Shown: one piece after another, positions 17,821-26,071 of the stretch
Position numbering within the stretch: position 1 is the first letter of the stretch
Layout: the number at the start of each line of letters is the position of its first letter
Assembly: GCA_019636535.1 (NCBI GenBank)
Contig: JAHBXK010000011.1
Location: forward strand, 1 to 64,000
DNA from: Phycisphaeraceae bacterium
GTDB lineage: Bacteria; Planctomycetota; Phycisphaerae; Phycisphaerales; UBA1924
Length of the DNA: 64,000 nt
Direction of reading: 5' to 3'
Notes under the pieces: generated by a model
Databases searched by the model: none
The model's input: only the letters and a program-made list of their open reading frames with translations
Told to the model about the DNA's origin: nothing
Position numbers and translations under genes: made by a program

Positions 17821-19593
17821 ATGGAGCAACTCAAGGGCATCGCGGTCTCTCCGGGCGTGGTGATCGGGCGCGTTTTCGTGGTCGATGAGGAGCGTCGCCG
17901 CATTCCCAAGCGGCTGGTGCCGGCGGGCCAGGCCGCGATCGAGCATGAGCGTCTGTGGAAGGCGCTGGGGGCGGCGATCGGGGAGTTGAACCTGCTGTCG
18001 GAGCGGACGCGGGGGAAGTTCGGTCATGACGCGGCGGAGATCTTCATCGCGCACGTTCGGATGCTGTCGGACGCGACGCTGACGCGGCCGATGCACGAGT
18101 TGATCGACAACGAGCGCGTGACGGCGGAGTTCGCGGTGTGGCGGGTGTTTCAGGACCTGATGGCGCAGTTCGCCGCGCTGCCGGACCCGACGATCCACAC
18201 GAAGATCGACGATCTGCGTGACTTGTCGATGCGCGTGCTGAGGCAGTTGATCGGCGAGCATCGGTCGCGGTTGAACACGCTGAACCACCAGGCGGTGGTG
18301 GTGGCGCCGGACCTGACGCCGAGCCAGACGGCCGCCTTCAACCGACAGCACGTGCTGGCGTTCGCGACGGACCTGGGCGGCAAGACGAGCCACACGGCGA
18401 TCTTTGCGCGGGCGCTGGGGATTCCGGCGGTGGTTGGCCTGAACCGGCTGACGGAACTGGCGGTGGACGGTCAGGACATCATCATCGACGGTGATCGCGG
18501 GATCGTGGTGCTCGGGCCGGACGAGCACGTGATCGACGAGTACCAGTCGTACATGGAGACTCGCAAGACCATCCAGCTGTCGCTGGGTGAGATCGCGAAA
18601 CTGCCGGCGGTGACGACGGACGGCACGCCGATCAAGATCGTGGCGAACATCGAGTTTCCGGAGGAGATCGCGCAGGTGTTGAAGTTCGGCGGGGAGGGCG
18701 TTGGGCTCTACCGCACGGAGTACCTGTACCTGACGAGCGACACGGAGCCGACGGAGGAGGACCACTTCATCGCCTACAAGAAGGCGGTGGAGTTGAGCGA
18801 GGGTCGGCTGCTGACGATCCGGACGGTGGATCTCGGCGCGGACAAGTACACGCAGGCGCGGGCGGAGAACCCCGAACGCAACCCGTTTCTGGGTCTGCGG
18901 TCGATCCGGTATTGCCTGCAGAACCTGGGGATGTTCAAGACGCAGTTGCGGGCGCTCTTGAGGGCGAGCCACTTTGGTCCGATCAAGGTGATGTTCCCGT
19001 TGATCATGAACACGGTGGAGTTTCGGCAGGCGCGGATGCTGCTGAACGACGCGATGGAGGATCTGGAGGAGGAGGGGATCCCGTTCGATCGCACGATCGA
19101 GACGGGGATGATGGTGGAGGTTCCCGCGGCGGCGATCATGGCGAACACGTTCGCGCGGGAGGCCGGGTTTTTCTCGATCGGGACGAACGATCTGGTGCAG
19201 TACACGCTGGCTGTGGACCGCACCAACGAACGGGTGGCGAACCTGTTCAATCCGTTCCATCCGGCGGTGATCAAGATGATCCGGAACGTGGTTCGTGCGG
19301 CGGACGCTGGGAAGATCCCGGTGTCGTGCTGCGGGGAGTCGGCGGGAGATCCGGACTTTGCCCTCTTGCTCATGGGGCTCGGACTTCGTACTCTGAGCGT
19401 GACGAGTTCGTCGATTCCGGTCCTGAAGCGGATGGTCCGGAGTGTGAGCATTCAACAGTGCGAGCGGCTGGCCAAAAAGGCCCTTACGCTCGATTCCGAT
19501 ACCGCGATCGCGGTTTTGTGCCGCGATCACGCGAGGAAAATCATCCCCGAGGCGTTCGAAGGGCGTACCGACGAACATTCACCCTCGGCTTGA
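17821..19593 (+). CDS. ptsI: PTS enzyme I, phosphoenolpyruvate-protein phosphotransferase
   Basis: A 590-residue enzyme I, which autophosphorylates from PEP and passes phosphate to HPr. Seen: N-terminal GIAVSPGVVIGRVF; the phosphohistidine motif GGKTSHTAIFARALGIPAVV (His at about residue 190); the PEP-binding arginine in GVGLYRTEYLY; the C-terminal TIM-barrel segments IETGMMVEVPAA and FFSIGTNDLVQYTLAVDR; and the catalytic cysteine in SCCGESAGDP. There is no GAF domain, so this is the sugar-type rather than the nitrogen-type form. The frame is open to 17683, but ATG 17821 fits the family start and has GAAGGGG about six bases upstream. No ptsH or enzyme II gene is adjacent, so its role (sugar uptake or regulation) is not shown here. 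Confidence 0.93.
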   Translation: MEQLKGIAVSPGVVIGRVFVVDEERRRIPKRLVPAGQAAIEHERLWKALGAAIGELNLLSERTRGKFGHDAAEIFIAHVRMLSDATLTRPMHELIDNERVTAEFAVWRVFQDLMAQFAALPDPTIHTKIDDLRDLSMRVLRQLIGEHRSRLNTLNHQAVVVAPDLTPSQTAAFNRQHVLAFATDLGGKTSHTAIFARALGIPAVVGLNRLTELAVDGQDIIIDGDRGIVVLGPDEHVIDEYQSYMETRKTIQLSLGEIAKLPAVTTDGTPIKIVANIEFPEEIAQVLKFGGEGVGLYRTEYLYLTSDTEPTEEDHFIAYKKAVELSEGRLLTIRTVDLGADKYTQARAENPERNPFLGLRSIRYCLQNLGMFKTQLRALLRASHFGPIKVMFPLIMNTVEFRQARMLLNDAMEDLEEEGIPFDRTIETGMMVEVPAAAIMANTFAREAGFFSIGTNDLVQYTLAVDRTNERVANLFNPFHPAVIKMIRNVVRAADAGKIPVSCCGESAGDPDFALLLMGLGLRTLSVTSSSIPVLKRMVRSVSIQQCERLAKKALTLDSDTAIAVLCRDHARKIIPEAFEGRTDEHSPSA

Positions 19594-20081
19594 ACGAACA
19601 CCGCGAGCCCGACGGCCGAGCGCCCCGGGTCGCGAAAGGACAGCACGCGAGGGCCGGCTTGCACGAGCGGCCCGCGCGGAGATCGAGGCCCCCTGCGGCC
19701 CGACACCCCCCACTTGTGTTGCCGACGCGGATTCGCGTCGGCGTGCGTTGGGGGCGACCGACCACGCTTCGGCGCCGGCTTGAGAGAGCCGACGGAGCCG
19801 CGGGGTCGGGAGAGGGCGAGCAGGGTGGGACCCTGGCCGAGCGCGATTGGGCGCTGGGCCGACGCGCACCGGCCGGAAGGCGGCTTGGGCGCACGAACCC
19901 GGGAGGTCCGCACGCACGGCGCTGCGAGGCCCCTTCGATCCGGCTGATCCGTTCGCGATCCGAATGCTCCGACCGAGAGGCCCGCAGCGCCCGGCGAAAC
20001 GCCCGGCGCGGGTCCGAGATTCGCCGCGCGGCCAGAGTGCCCGGGCGAAGAACGGGCCGAGGCACGGAGGTCTGAACAGTC
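19594..20081 (+). other. 488-bp structured leader upstream of the RNase E/G gene
   Basis: No convincing gene on either strand. The region is very GC-rich with several potential hairpins. The clearest is a perfect 9-bp stem with a GATT loop, GCCGACGCG (19721-19729) with CGCGTCGGC (19734-19742). It sits inside an outer CCCCCA...TGGGGG pairing. No T run follows, so it is not an ordinary terminator. Since ptsI ends at 19593 on the same strand, the region may be an intercistronic leader. In enterobacteria the rne leader mediates autoregulation, and by analogy this one might do so. Confidence 0.4.
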
Positions 20082-22745
20082 ATGACATCGAACAGCAAGT
20101 CGTCTTCAACAACTACGAGGTCGAATCAGGGAGGAAAGGGGCAGCGGCAGACGAAGGAGATGGTGATCAACTACGTCCCCGGCGAGGAGTGCCGGGTGGC
20201 TCTCGTGGAGGGGGGTCGGCTGGAGGAGTTCCACGCCGAGCGGATGGACAACGCCTCGCACGTGGGCAACATCTACGTGGGGAAGGTGTTGAACGTGGAG
20301 GCGGGGATCCAGGCGGCGTTCGTCGATTTCGGGCTGGAGGCGAACGGCTTTCTGCACGTGACGGACCTGCACCCGCGGTACTTTCCCGGCGAGGACAACG
20401 AGACGACGGAGCGCGTGGGGAAGAAGACGCCCCGGCGCGAGCGCCCGCCGATCCAGGCGTGCCTGAAGCGCGGTCAGGAGATCGCGGTGCAGGTGCTGAA
20501 GGAGGGCGTGGGGAGCAAGGGCCCGACGGTGACGAGTTATCTCTCGATCCCCGGGCGGTTCCTGGTGATGATGCCGCTGATGGACAAGGTGGGGGTGAGC
20601 CGGAAGGTGGAGGACGAGGAGCAGCGCCGCAAGATGCGGGAGATCCTCGATCAGTTGGACCTGCCGGAGGGGTTCGGGTTCATCCTGCGGACGGCGGGGA
20701 TGGACCAGAACAAGACTGAACTGAAGCGGGACCTTGCGTACCTGCAGCGGCTGTGGAAGGACATGGAGAAGCGGTGGAAGACGGGGAGCAAGCCCCGGCT
20801 GCTGTACTCCGAGAGCGACCTCTTGGTGCGGGCGTTGCGCGACATGCTGTCGAGCGACGTTGATCGGATCGTGGTGGACAACGAGTCGGCGGTGAACCGC
20901 GCAGCGCGGTTCCTGAAGATCGTTGCGCCGCGGACGACGACGAAACTGGTTCGGTACACGGGGAAGACGCCCATCTACCACGCGATGGGGATCGAGCCGC
21001 AGATCCAGACGATCCACGCTCGCGAGGTGCCGCTGCAGTCCGGCGGTCGTCTCGTGATCGACGAGACCGAGGCGCTGGTGGCGATCGACGTGAACTCGGG
21101 CCGCATGCGTGACGCGAAGGACGCGGAGACAACGGCGTACCGCACAAACATGGAGGCCGCGGACGAGATCGCGCGGCAGTTGCGGCTGCGAGACGTGGGC
21201 GGGGTGATTGTGAACGACTTCATCGACATGCGGTCGCTGAAGCACCGTCGGGAACTGGAGCAGCGGTTCAAGGAGAACCTGAAGAAGGACCGGGCGCGGA
21301 CGACGACGGCGACCGTTTCGCCGTTCGGCGTGATCGAGATGACGCGTCAGCGGATGCGCGGGAGCCACGAGAGCCAGCACTTTGCGACGTGCCCGTCGTG
21401 CCGGGGGCGCGGGCTGCTGCAGCGTCCGGACTCGGTGGCGGCGGATGCGCTGCGGGAACTGACCGCGCTCTTGGACCACGAGCGGGTGTACCGGGTGGAG
21501 ATGGTGGTTCACCCGCGGATCGCGGGGGAACTGCTGAGCACGAAGCGTCGATCGCTGTCGCGAGTCGAGCGGACGATGGCGAAGAAGGTGGACGTGCGCG
21601 TGAGCGACGCGATCGCGGTGGATCGTGTGACGTTCTACGCGTACGACGAGCGCGGGGCGGACATCGACGCGGCGAAACTCGAGGTGCGGAAACTGGACGT
21701 GGATCTGCTGCAGCCGTTTGTTGCGCCCGATTCGGCGGACTGGGCGATGGACCTTGAGCAGGAGGCGGAACCCGAGCCCGATGAGGCGGTGCATGAGCAG
21801 GTGATCGAGCCGCTGCACCCGATCGAGATGGACGATGCGGCCGTCGCCGAGCAGGAGAAGATCGAACAAGAGCAGGCGGAGGCCAAGGGCGGGCGGCGGC
21901 GACGTAGGCGGGGTGGTCGCGGTCGCGGGGGCAAGGACAGGGCGACGGCTTCGCAGGCAGCGGCGGACAAGAGTGCTGACAGGGATGCGGACAGGGACGT
22001 GGACAAGCCGACCGCGGCGGGGCCGCTGCGGCTTGTCGGCGATGATGAAGAGGTAGGCGAGGCGGTCGGCTCGACCGAGGCTCAGGCCAGCGCATCGGGC
22101 GAGGCGGGGACGGGGCGGAAGCGCCGTCGACGGCGACGACGCGGCGGGAAGGGCGCGGAGGGGTCGGCGGTGGGTGCGGAGGCCGGTGGGCCGGATACGG
22201 ACTCGACGGCATCGGACGATGACTCCGAGGCGGATGTGCAGCAACGGCCGGAACACGCGGAAGTGAGTGCGGAGGACGGCGAAGAGGGCGGCGCTCAGGG
22301 AGACGGGCGTCGTCGGCGCAGGCGTCGGCGCCGCGGCGGACGCGGGCGCGGCGGCGAGGGTGAAGCGGGCGGTGAGCGGACCGGCGAGCAGGCGGGCGAG
22401 CGGAGCGCCAAGCCGGCAACGGAGGATCGCGCAGTCAAGGCCGAGAGCTCGCCGGACCAATCGGGCGAGAAGGCTGCCGGCGAAGGTGGCGAGCGCCGCA
22501 AGCGTCGGCGAAGACGGGGCGGCCGTGGTCGGCGGGACGGCGCTTCGGGCGAGAGCACGGGGGGCTCGGCCGGCGGCACGAACAACGGGACGGCGCGGAC
22601 CTCGAACGCGGCGCCGTCATCGCCCGCCGCATCGCAGCAGCCATCGACACCGCCGGTACAGGTGCGTCCGCGGTCGCTGTACAGCGTCGGCAGGCGGAAA
22701 CTCACGCCCGCGGAGCGGAAGAACCTCGGCGGCGGTGACGAATGA
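20082..22745 (+). CDS. Ribonuclease E/G with Arg/Gly-rich tail
   Basis: An 887-residue RNase E/G family endoribonuclease, acting in mRNA decay and rRNA maturation. Residues 28-110 hold the N-terminal part with an embedded S1 domain (VGNIYVGKVLNVEAGIQAAF, VDFGLEANGFLH). The catalytic region carries IDVNSGRMRDAKDAETTAYR and VGGVIVNDFIDM with the two metal-binding Asp residues. The zinc-link cysteines are in FATCPSCRGRGLL (about residue 430). After about residue 560 the protein becomes acidic, then alternates acidic spacers with four Arg/Gly blocks (near residues 604, 683, 745 and 807: RRRRRRGGRGRGG-like). This tail is probably a disordered RNA-binding and protein-binding scaffold. ATG 20082 follows GGAGG with about 10 bases of spacing. 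It is convergent with the GH35 gene (27-bp gap). Whether to call it rne or rng is uncertain. Confidence 0.92.
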   Translation: MTSNSKSSSTTTRSNQGGKGQRQTKEMVINYVPGEECRVALVEGGRLEEFHAERMDNASHVGNIYVGKVLNVEAGIQAAFVDFGLEANGFLHVTDLHPRYFPGEDNETTERVGKKTPRRERPPIQACLKRGQEIAVQVLKEGVGSKGPTVTSYLSIPGRFLVMMPLMDKVGVSRKVEDEEQRRKMREILDQLDLPEGFGFILRTAGMDQNKTELKRDLAYLQRLWKDMEKRWKTGSKPRLLYSESDLLVRALRDMLSSDVDRIVVDNESAVNRAARFLKIVAPRTTTKLVRYTGKTPIYHAMGIEPQIQTIHAREVPLQSGGRLVIDETEALVAIDVNSGRMRDAKDAETTAYRTNMEAADEIARQLRLRDVGGVIVNDFIDMRSLKHRRELEQRFKENLKKDRARTTTATVSPFGVIEMTRQRMRGSHESQHFATCPSCRGRGLLQRPDSVAADALRELTALLDHERVYRVEMVVHPRIAGELLSTKRRSLSRVERTMAKKVDVRVSDAIAVDRVTFYAYDERGADIDAAKLEVRKLDVDLLQPFVAPDSADWAMDLEQEAEPEPDEAVHEQVIEPLHPIEMDDAAVAEQEKIEQEQAEAKGGRRRRRRGGRGRGGKDRATASQAAADKSADRDADRDVDKPTAAGPLRLVGDDEEVGEAVGSTEAQASASGEAGTGRKRRRRRRRGGKGAEGSAVGAEAGGPDTDSTASDDDSEADVQQRPEHAEVSAEDGEEGGAQGDGRRRRRRRRRGGRGRGGEGEAGGERTGEQAGERSAKPATEDRAVKAESSPDQSGEKAAGEGGERRKRRRRRGGRGRRDGASGESTGGSAGGTNNGTARTSNAAPSSPAASQQPSTPPVQVRPRSLYSVGRRKLTPAERKNLGGGDE

Positions 22746-22772
22746 CCGCCGCCGGATCGGCGTGGACGCGCA

Positions 22773-25748
22773 TCACTCGATGGCGTGGAGCGCTGCGTCG
22801 GCGACGACGCGCGCCTTGGTCGGTGCGCGGCCGTGCTCGTCGAAGATCATGATGTGGTTGGTATCGTTCGGGCCGGGCTTGAGGAATGAGACGGGGATCC
22901 AGCAACGCTTCTGCGGGCCGAGGGTCTTGCCGTTGGCATCGCCCGCCCAGTAGCGGCAGAGATGTCGGCCGTTGACGAAGATCTGGCCCTTGCTGAGGCC
23001 GGCGGTTTCGAGCCAGACGGGGATGGCGCTGGCGTGACCGCCGTCGGGGTCGGCGGTGAGCGCCGATGCCGGGACGGAGAACGTGGCTCGCCACCAGGCC
23101 GGCGCGGACGGATCGGGCGTGCCGGCGCGGGCGGGCTTGCCGAAGGCTTCGGTGTGTGGCGGCTCCCACTTGGCGAAGGCCCACTCGCCCTTCTCGGTGG
23201 CGCACTCGACGCCCTCTTCGAATCGGACGGACTTGGCGAGTCGTGCCGCGGCGGCCTCGGTGGAACCGATCATGGCGATCTGGATGACGTTGTTGCCGCG
23301 GCTGAGTTGCTCGGCATCGAAGAAGAGGGGCGTTCGGCCTGCGGTGGTGATGAAGGCGACGGGTTTGTCGTTGAGAAGCACGACACCGCCGGGCATCGGC
23401 GTGGAGGCACCGGCTCGTGCTTCGTCGGTCCAGGCGCCCATGCCCTCAACGAGGAAGGGCTCGATGCGCATGATGATGGGCGTGCGGCGGCGGTGCTGGA
23501 TGGTCCAGGTGAGTCGGCGGGCGTCGGTGACGTCGTCTTCGTGGACGCCCCAGAGGGGTGCGCGGAACTTGAGCAGGTCGACCGGTTCGGCGGCGACGAG
23601 TTTGGGCTTGGACGTGCGCACGGGCGCAACGACCCACGCGTGCTTGTGCCAGCCTGTATGCTCACCGAGGTCCGGCCCGCCCCAGACGCGGCCGGCGTTC
23701 TCGGCGAGGACGACCATGGTTGCGCCCTTCTTGGCGGGGACGTCGGCGTGGTTGTCCGCGCTCGGGCCGAAGCCGACGAGGCCGCAGCGCTTGCCGTTGA
23801 CGGCGACGTGCATGCGGTGGGCGGCGTGGGGGAAGGCGAGTCGGACTTTCTTGGCGCCGGCGGCGAAGGTGAACCTGTACCAGCCGTAGCCGTAGGGCGC
23901 GCCGAGCGCCACCAGATCGGCCGGGCCGTCGATGGCGGCGAAACGCGGGCTGGTGCCCGCCCAGTGCTCGTCGGTGCGGGCGGCTTCCCACTCGCCCATG
24001 ACGACTTTGGCGGATGAGCGGCGGCCGGAGGTGGGCGGCGCGGTCGGGGCGGGGGCGCTCTGGCCGAACTTGTGGGTCGTGATGCGTCCCTCGGCGTCGA
24101 TGACGGTGCAGGACCTGGTGTCGGGGAGCGGGACGGGACGGCCCTCTCGCGTGAGGCCCGCGACGCCGACGAAGACCTTGTCGTCGGTGAGGTGGATGTG
24201 GGCAAGGTGCTCGTCGGCGGCGACGATGACGGTGAGGCCCTCGTGCTCGTGGACGAAGGGCGGCTTGCCCGGACCCGGGACGAGCGTTTCGAGGGGCGAG
24301 CCGTTGATGGAGAGCATGCCGCGCGAGCCCGAAGCGCCGAAGCAGACGAACGTCTTGCCGACGAGGGCGAAGGCGCTGAGGTTGCAGTAGTCGAGTTGAG
24401 CGCGGCCGGTGAGTCGTGCGTCGAGAAGGACCCACGCGACGTCGCGGCCGCTCATGTCGACGGGGAGGAGGGAGCCGTCGGGCGCAACGAGGGTGTGGAC
24501 CTGATCGCCGTCGTCGTGAGCGGCGGGGTCGTTGCCGCTCTTGAAGAGGAAGACCAGATCGCCCTGAGTGCCGGTCATGTGTACGACGCTGACGGGTGCC
24601 TGGCGTGCGCGGCCCTTGGCGTGCGCGGTTTCGGTGTGGTTGGCGGCGCCCGCGGCGGTCGGCGCGGCGGCCCAGCCCGGCTGGAGGGCGACGGCGGGGC
24701 GGTTGAGTTCGGCGTGGGTGAGCAGGCGGTTGAATCGCGAGGCGAAGGTGCTGATCTTGCGGACGGCGGAGTAACTGGGGCCGGGGCGGCCGAGTTCGTC
24801 GATGGGCGCGTCGGCGCTGCCCGCGGTGGTGGGGAAGGCGTGGAGGTTGTCGGGGTCGCGACCGGCGGCGAAGCCGAAGTTTGTGCCGCTGACGAGCGGG
24901 CAGAGGTTGTACTGGCCGCCGCCGGCGATGACCTCGGCCAGGGCGCGGAGCGCGCGGCGTTCGGCCAGATTCGCGTTCAGGCCGGCGGGCTCGTCGACGA
25001 CCGGGGAGGGCGTGAGGCGCATGTCCATGACGATGCGCGGCTGGTTGGGGCGGACGGCGCCGAGTTGGCGGAGGTGCGAGAGCATGTTCGCAGCGCCGGT
25101 CCAGCCGTCGATCTCACCCTCGACGGACTGCCAGAGGTCGTTGGTGTTGATGATGGGGACGGCGAATCCGGCCTCGCGGTAGTAGCGGTTGAGTTCGCCG
25201 AGGTAGGAGGCGGCGAGGGCGTCGTGACCGCAGTACCAGCCGGACTCGTTCTGGAGCAGGACGATCGGGCCGGGCGCGGACTGGGCCTGCGCGGAGCGCG
25301 ACGAGCCGCTGGTGACTGCCTGGAGCGTTCGGAGTTGGCCGGCGAGGGCGGTGATGTAGCGCGAGCAGGACTCGAGGAATGCCTGCGAATTGGTGCGCAG
25401 GCGCATGGTCTCGCTTTCCATGAGCCAGGGCGGGAGGCCGCCGTTGTCGAAGCCCGCGCCGATGTAGGGGCCGGGGCGAACGATGCACATCAGGCCCATC
25501 TGCTGGATGAGTTCGACAAAGTGGCGGACGTCGTTCTCGCCGGTGAAATCGAAGTGGCCCGGCCGGATTTCGTGTCGGGACCAGACGGCGTGGAACGAGA
25601 CGCAGTTGAAGCCGGCCTGTCGTGCGGCGTGGAGGCGGTCGGCCCACTCGGCGCGGGGCGTCCGTGCGTAGGAGACTCCGCCGCTGACCAACCACACCCG
25701 CCGCCCGTCGATGATGAGGGAGTGACTGTCGAAACTGATGTTCGCCAT
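22773..25748 (-). CDS. Divergent GH35 (beta-galactosidase-like) protein
   Basis: A 991-residue protein of the GH35 fold. The N-terminal TIM barrel is recognisable: FNCVSFHAVWSRHEIRPGHF, then RPGPYIGAGFDNGGLPPWLM (family form RPGPYICAEW.FGGLP.WL), the acid/base Glu168 in VLLQNESGWY, and VSGTNFGFAAGR (family GGTNFGF). Where the nucleophile Glu normally sits (family TEFW.GWF) this protein has IVMDMRLTP, with Asp242. Two or more jelly-roll domains follow, the last one ending in a typical galactose-binding-like sheet (IFVNGRHLCRYWAG ... CWIPVSFLKPGPN). No signal peptide is seen with the chosen ATG 25748; GGAG lies 13 bases upstream, which is far. It may act on an unusual galactoside or be catalytically altered. 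It is divergent from the TolC-like gene. Confidence 0.8.
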   Translation of the reverse strand: MANISFDSHSLIIDGRRVWLVSGGVSYARTPRAEWADRLHAARQAGFNCVSFHAVWSRHEIRPGHFDFTGENDVRHFVELIQQMGLMCIVRPGPYIGAGFDNGGLPPWLMESETMRLRTNSQAFLESCSRYITALAGQLRTLQAVTSGSSRSAQAQSAPGPIVLLQNESGWYCGHDALAASYLGELNRYYREAGFAVPIINTNDLWQSVEGEIDGWTGAANMLSHLRQLGAVRPNQPRIVMDMRLTPSPVVDEPAGLNANLAERRALRALAEVIAGGGQYNLCPLVSGTNFGFAAGRDPDNLHAFPTTAGSADAPIDELGRPGPSYSAVRKISTFASRFNRLLTHAELNRPAVALQPGWAAAPTAAGAANHTETAHAKGRARQAPVSVVHMTGTQGDLVFLFKSGNDPAAHDDGDQVHTLVAPDGSLLPVDMSGRDVAWVLLDARLTGRAQLDYCNLSAFALVGKTFVCFGASGSRGMLSINGSPLETLVPGPGKPPFVHEHEGLTVIVAADEHLAHIHLTDDKVFVGVAGLTREGRPVPLPDTRSCTVIDAEGRITTHKFGQSAPAPTAPPTSGRRSSAKVVMGEWEAARTDEHWAGTSPRFAAIDGPADLVALGAPYGYGWYRFTFAAGAKKVRLAFPHAAHRMHVAVNGKRCGLVGFGPSADNHADVPAKKGATMVVLAENAGRVWGGPDLGEHTGWHKHAWVVAPVRTSKPKLVAAEPVDLLKFRAPLWGVHEDDVTDARRLTWTIQHRRRTPIIMRIEPFLVEGMGAWTDEARAGASTPMPGGVVLLNDKPVAFITTAGRTPLFFDAEQLSRGNNVIQIAMIGSTEAAAARLAKSVRFEEGVECATEKGEWAFAKWEPPHTEAFGKPARAGTPDPSAPAWWRATFSVPASALTADPDGGHASAIPVWLETAGLSKGQIFVNGRHLCRYWAGDANGKTLGPQKRCWIPVSFLKPGPNDTNHIMIFDEHGRAPTKARVVADAALHAIE

Positions 25749-25952
25749 GGGCGGGTTGATCTCCGGGGGAGGTGGCGTTTGGTGTGTCGTGAAGCGGGAG
25801 GACAGCGCGACGGGCAGCAGCCGGGGACGTTGATCCCCGGAACGGGCGGGTCGACTCCATCCGACCGGAACAGAGCGTGCGAGCCAAGGCGACCGGGAAT
25901 GGGCGATATGGGGATGGGGTGCCCGGAGCGGTCGGCTCGCGGCCGGAAAACC

Positions 25953-25968
25953 TGTCAAATACCTGACA
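25953..25968. promoter_or_regulatory. Inverted repeat TGTCA-N6-TGACA, possible operator
   Basis: TGTCA (25953-25957) and TGACA (25964-25968) face each other across six A/T-rich bases. This is an AT-rich spot in the 323-bp divergent region between the GH35 and TolC-like genes. It could be a binding site for a dimeric regulator. The rest of 25749-26071 holds only the TolC-side promoter and ribosome site. Confidence 0.3.
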
Positions 25969-26040
25969 AACGGGTCCGGCGAACGCGGGCAACTCTAGAG
26001 AGGCACTTGTCGATCTGCAACATCCTGCGCCCAATTGCTG

Positions 26041-26046
26041 TAATCT
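26041..26046 (+). promoter_or_regulatory. Candidate -10 box (TAATCT) for the TolC-like gene
   Basis: TAATCT is a 5/6 match to TATAAT. It lies 31 bases before the TTG start, leaving room for a short leader that contains the GGGAGG ribosome site at 26061-26066. No good -35 is seen. Confidence 0.4.
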
Positions 26047-26071
26047 CACCGCGATCTTCCGGGAGGCGACG

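Noticed and set aside
17628-17888. Short frame after the TATGCT box upstream of ptsI
   Set aside because: Gly/Arg-rich, overlaps ptsI in another frame and shows no motif; kept only as a -10 candidate.
20106-22460. 784-codon minus-strand open frame
   Set aside because: Antisense to the RNase E/G gene, whose motifs are unambiguous.
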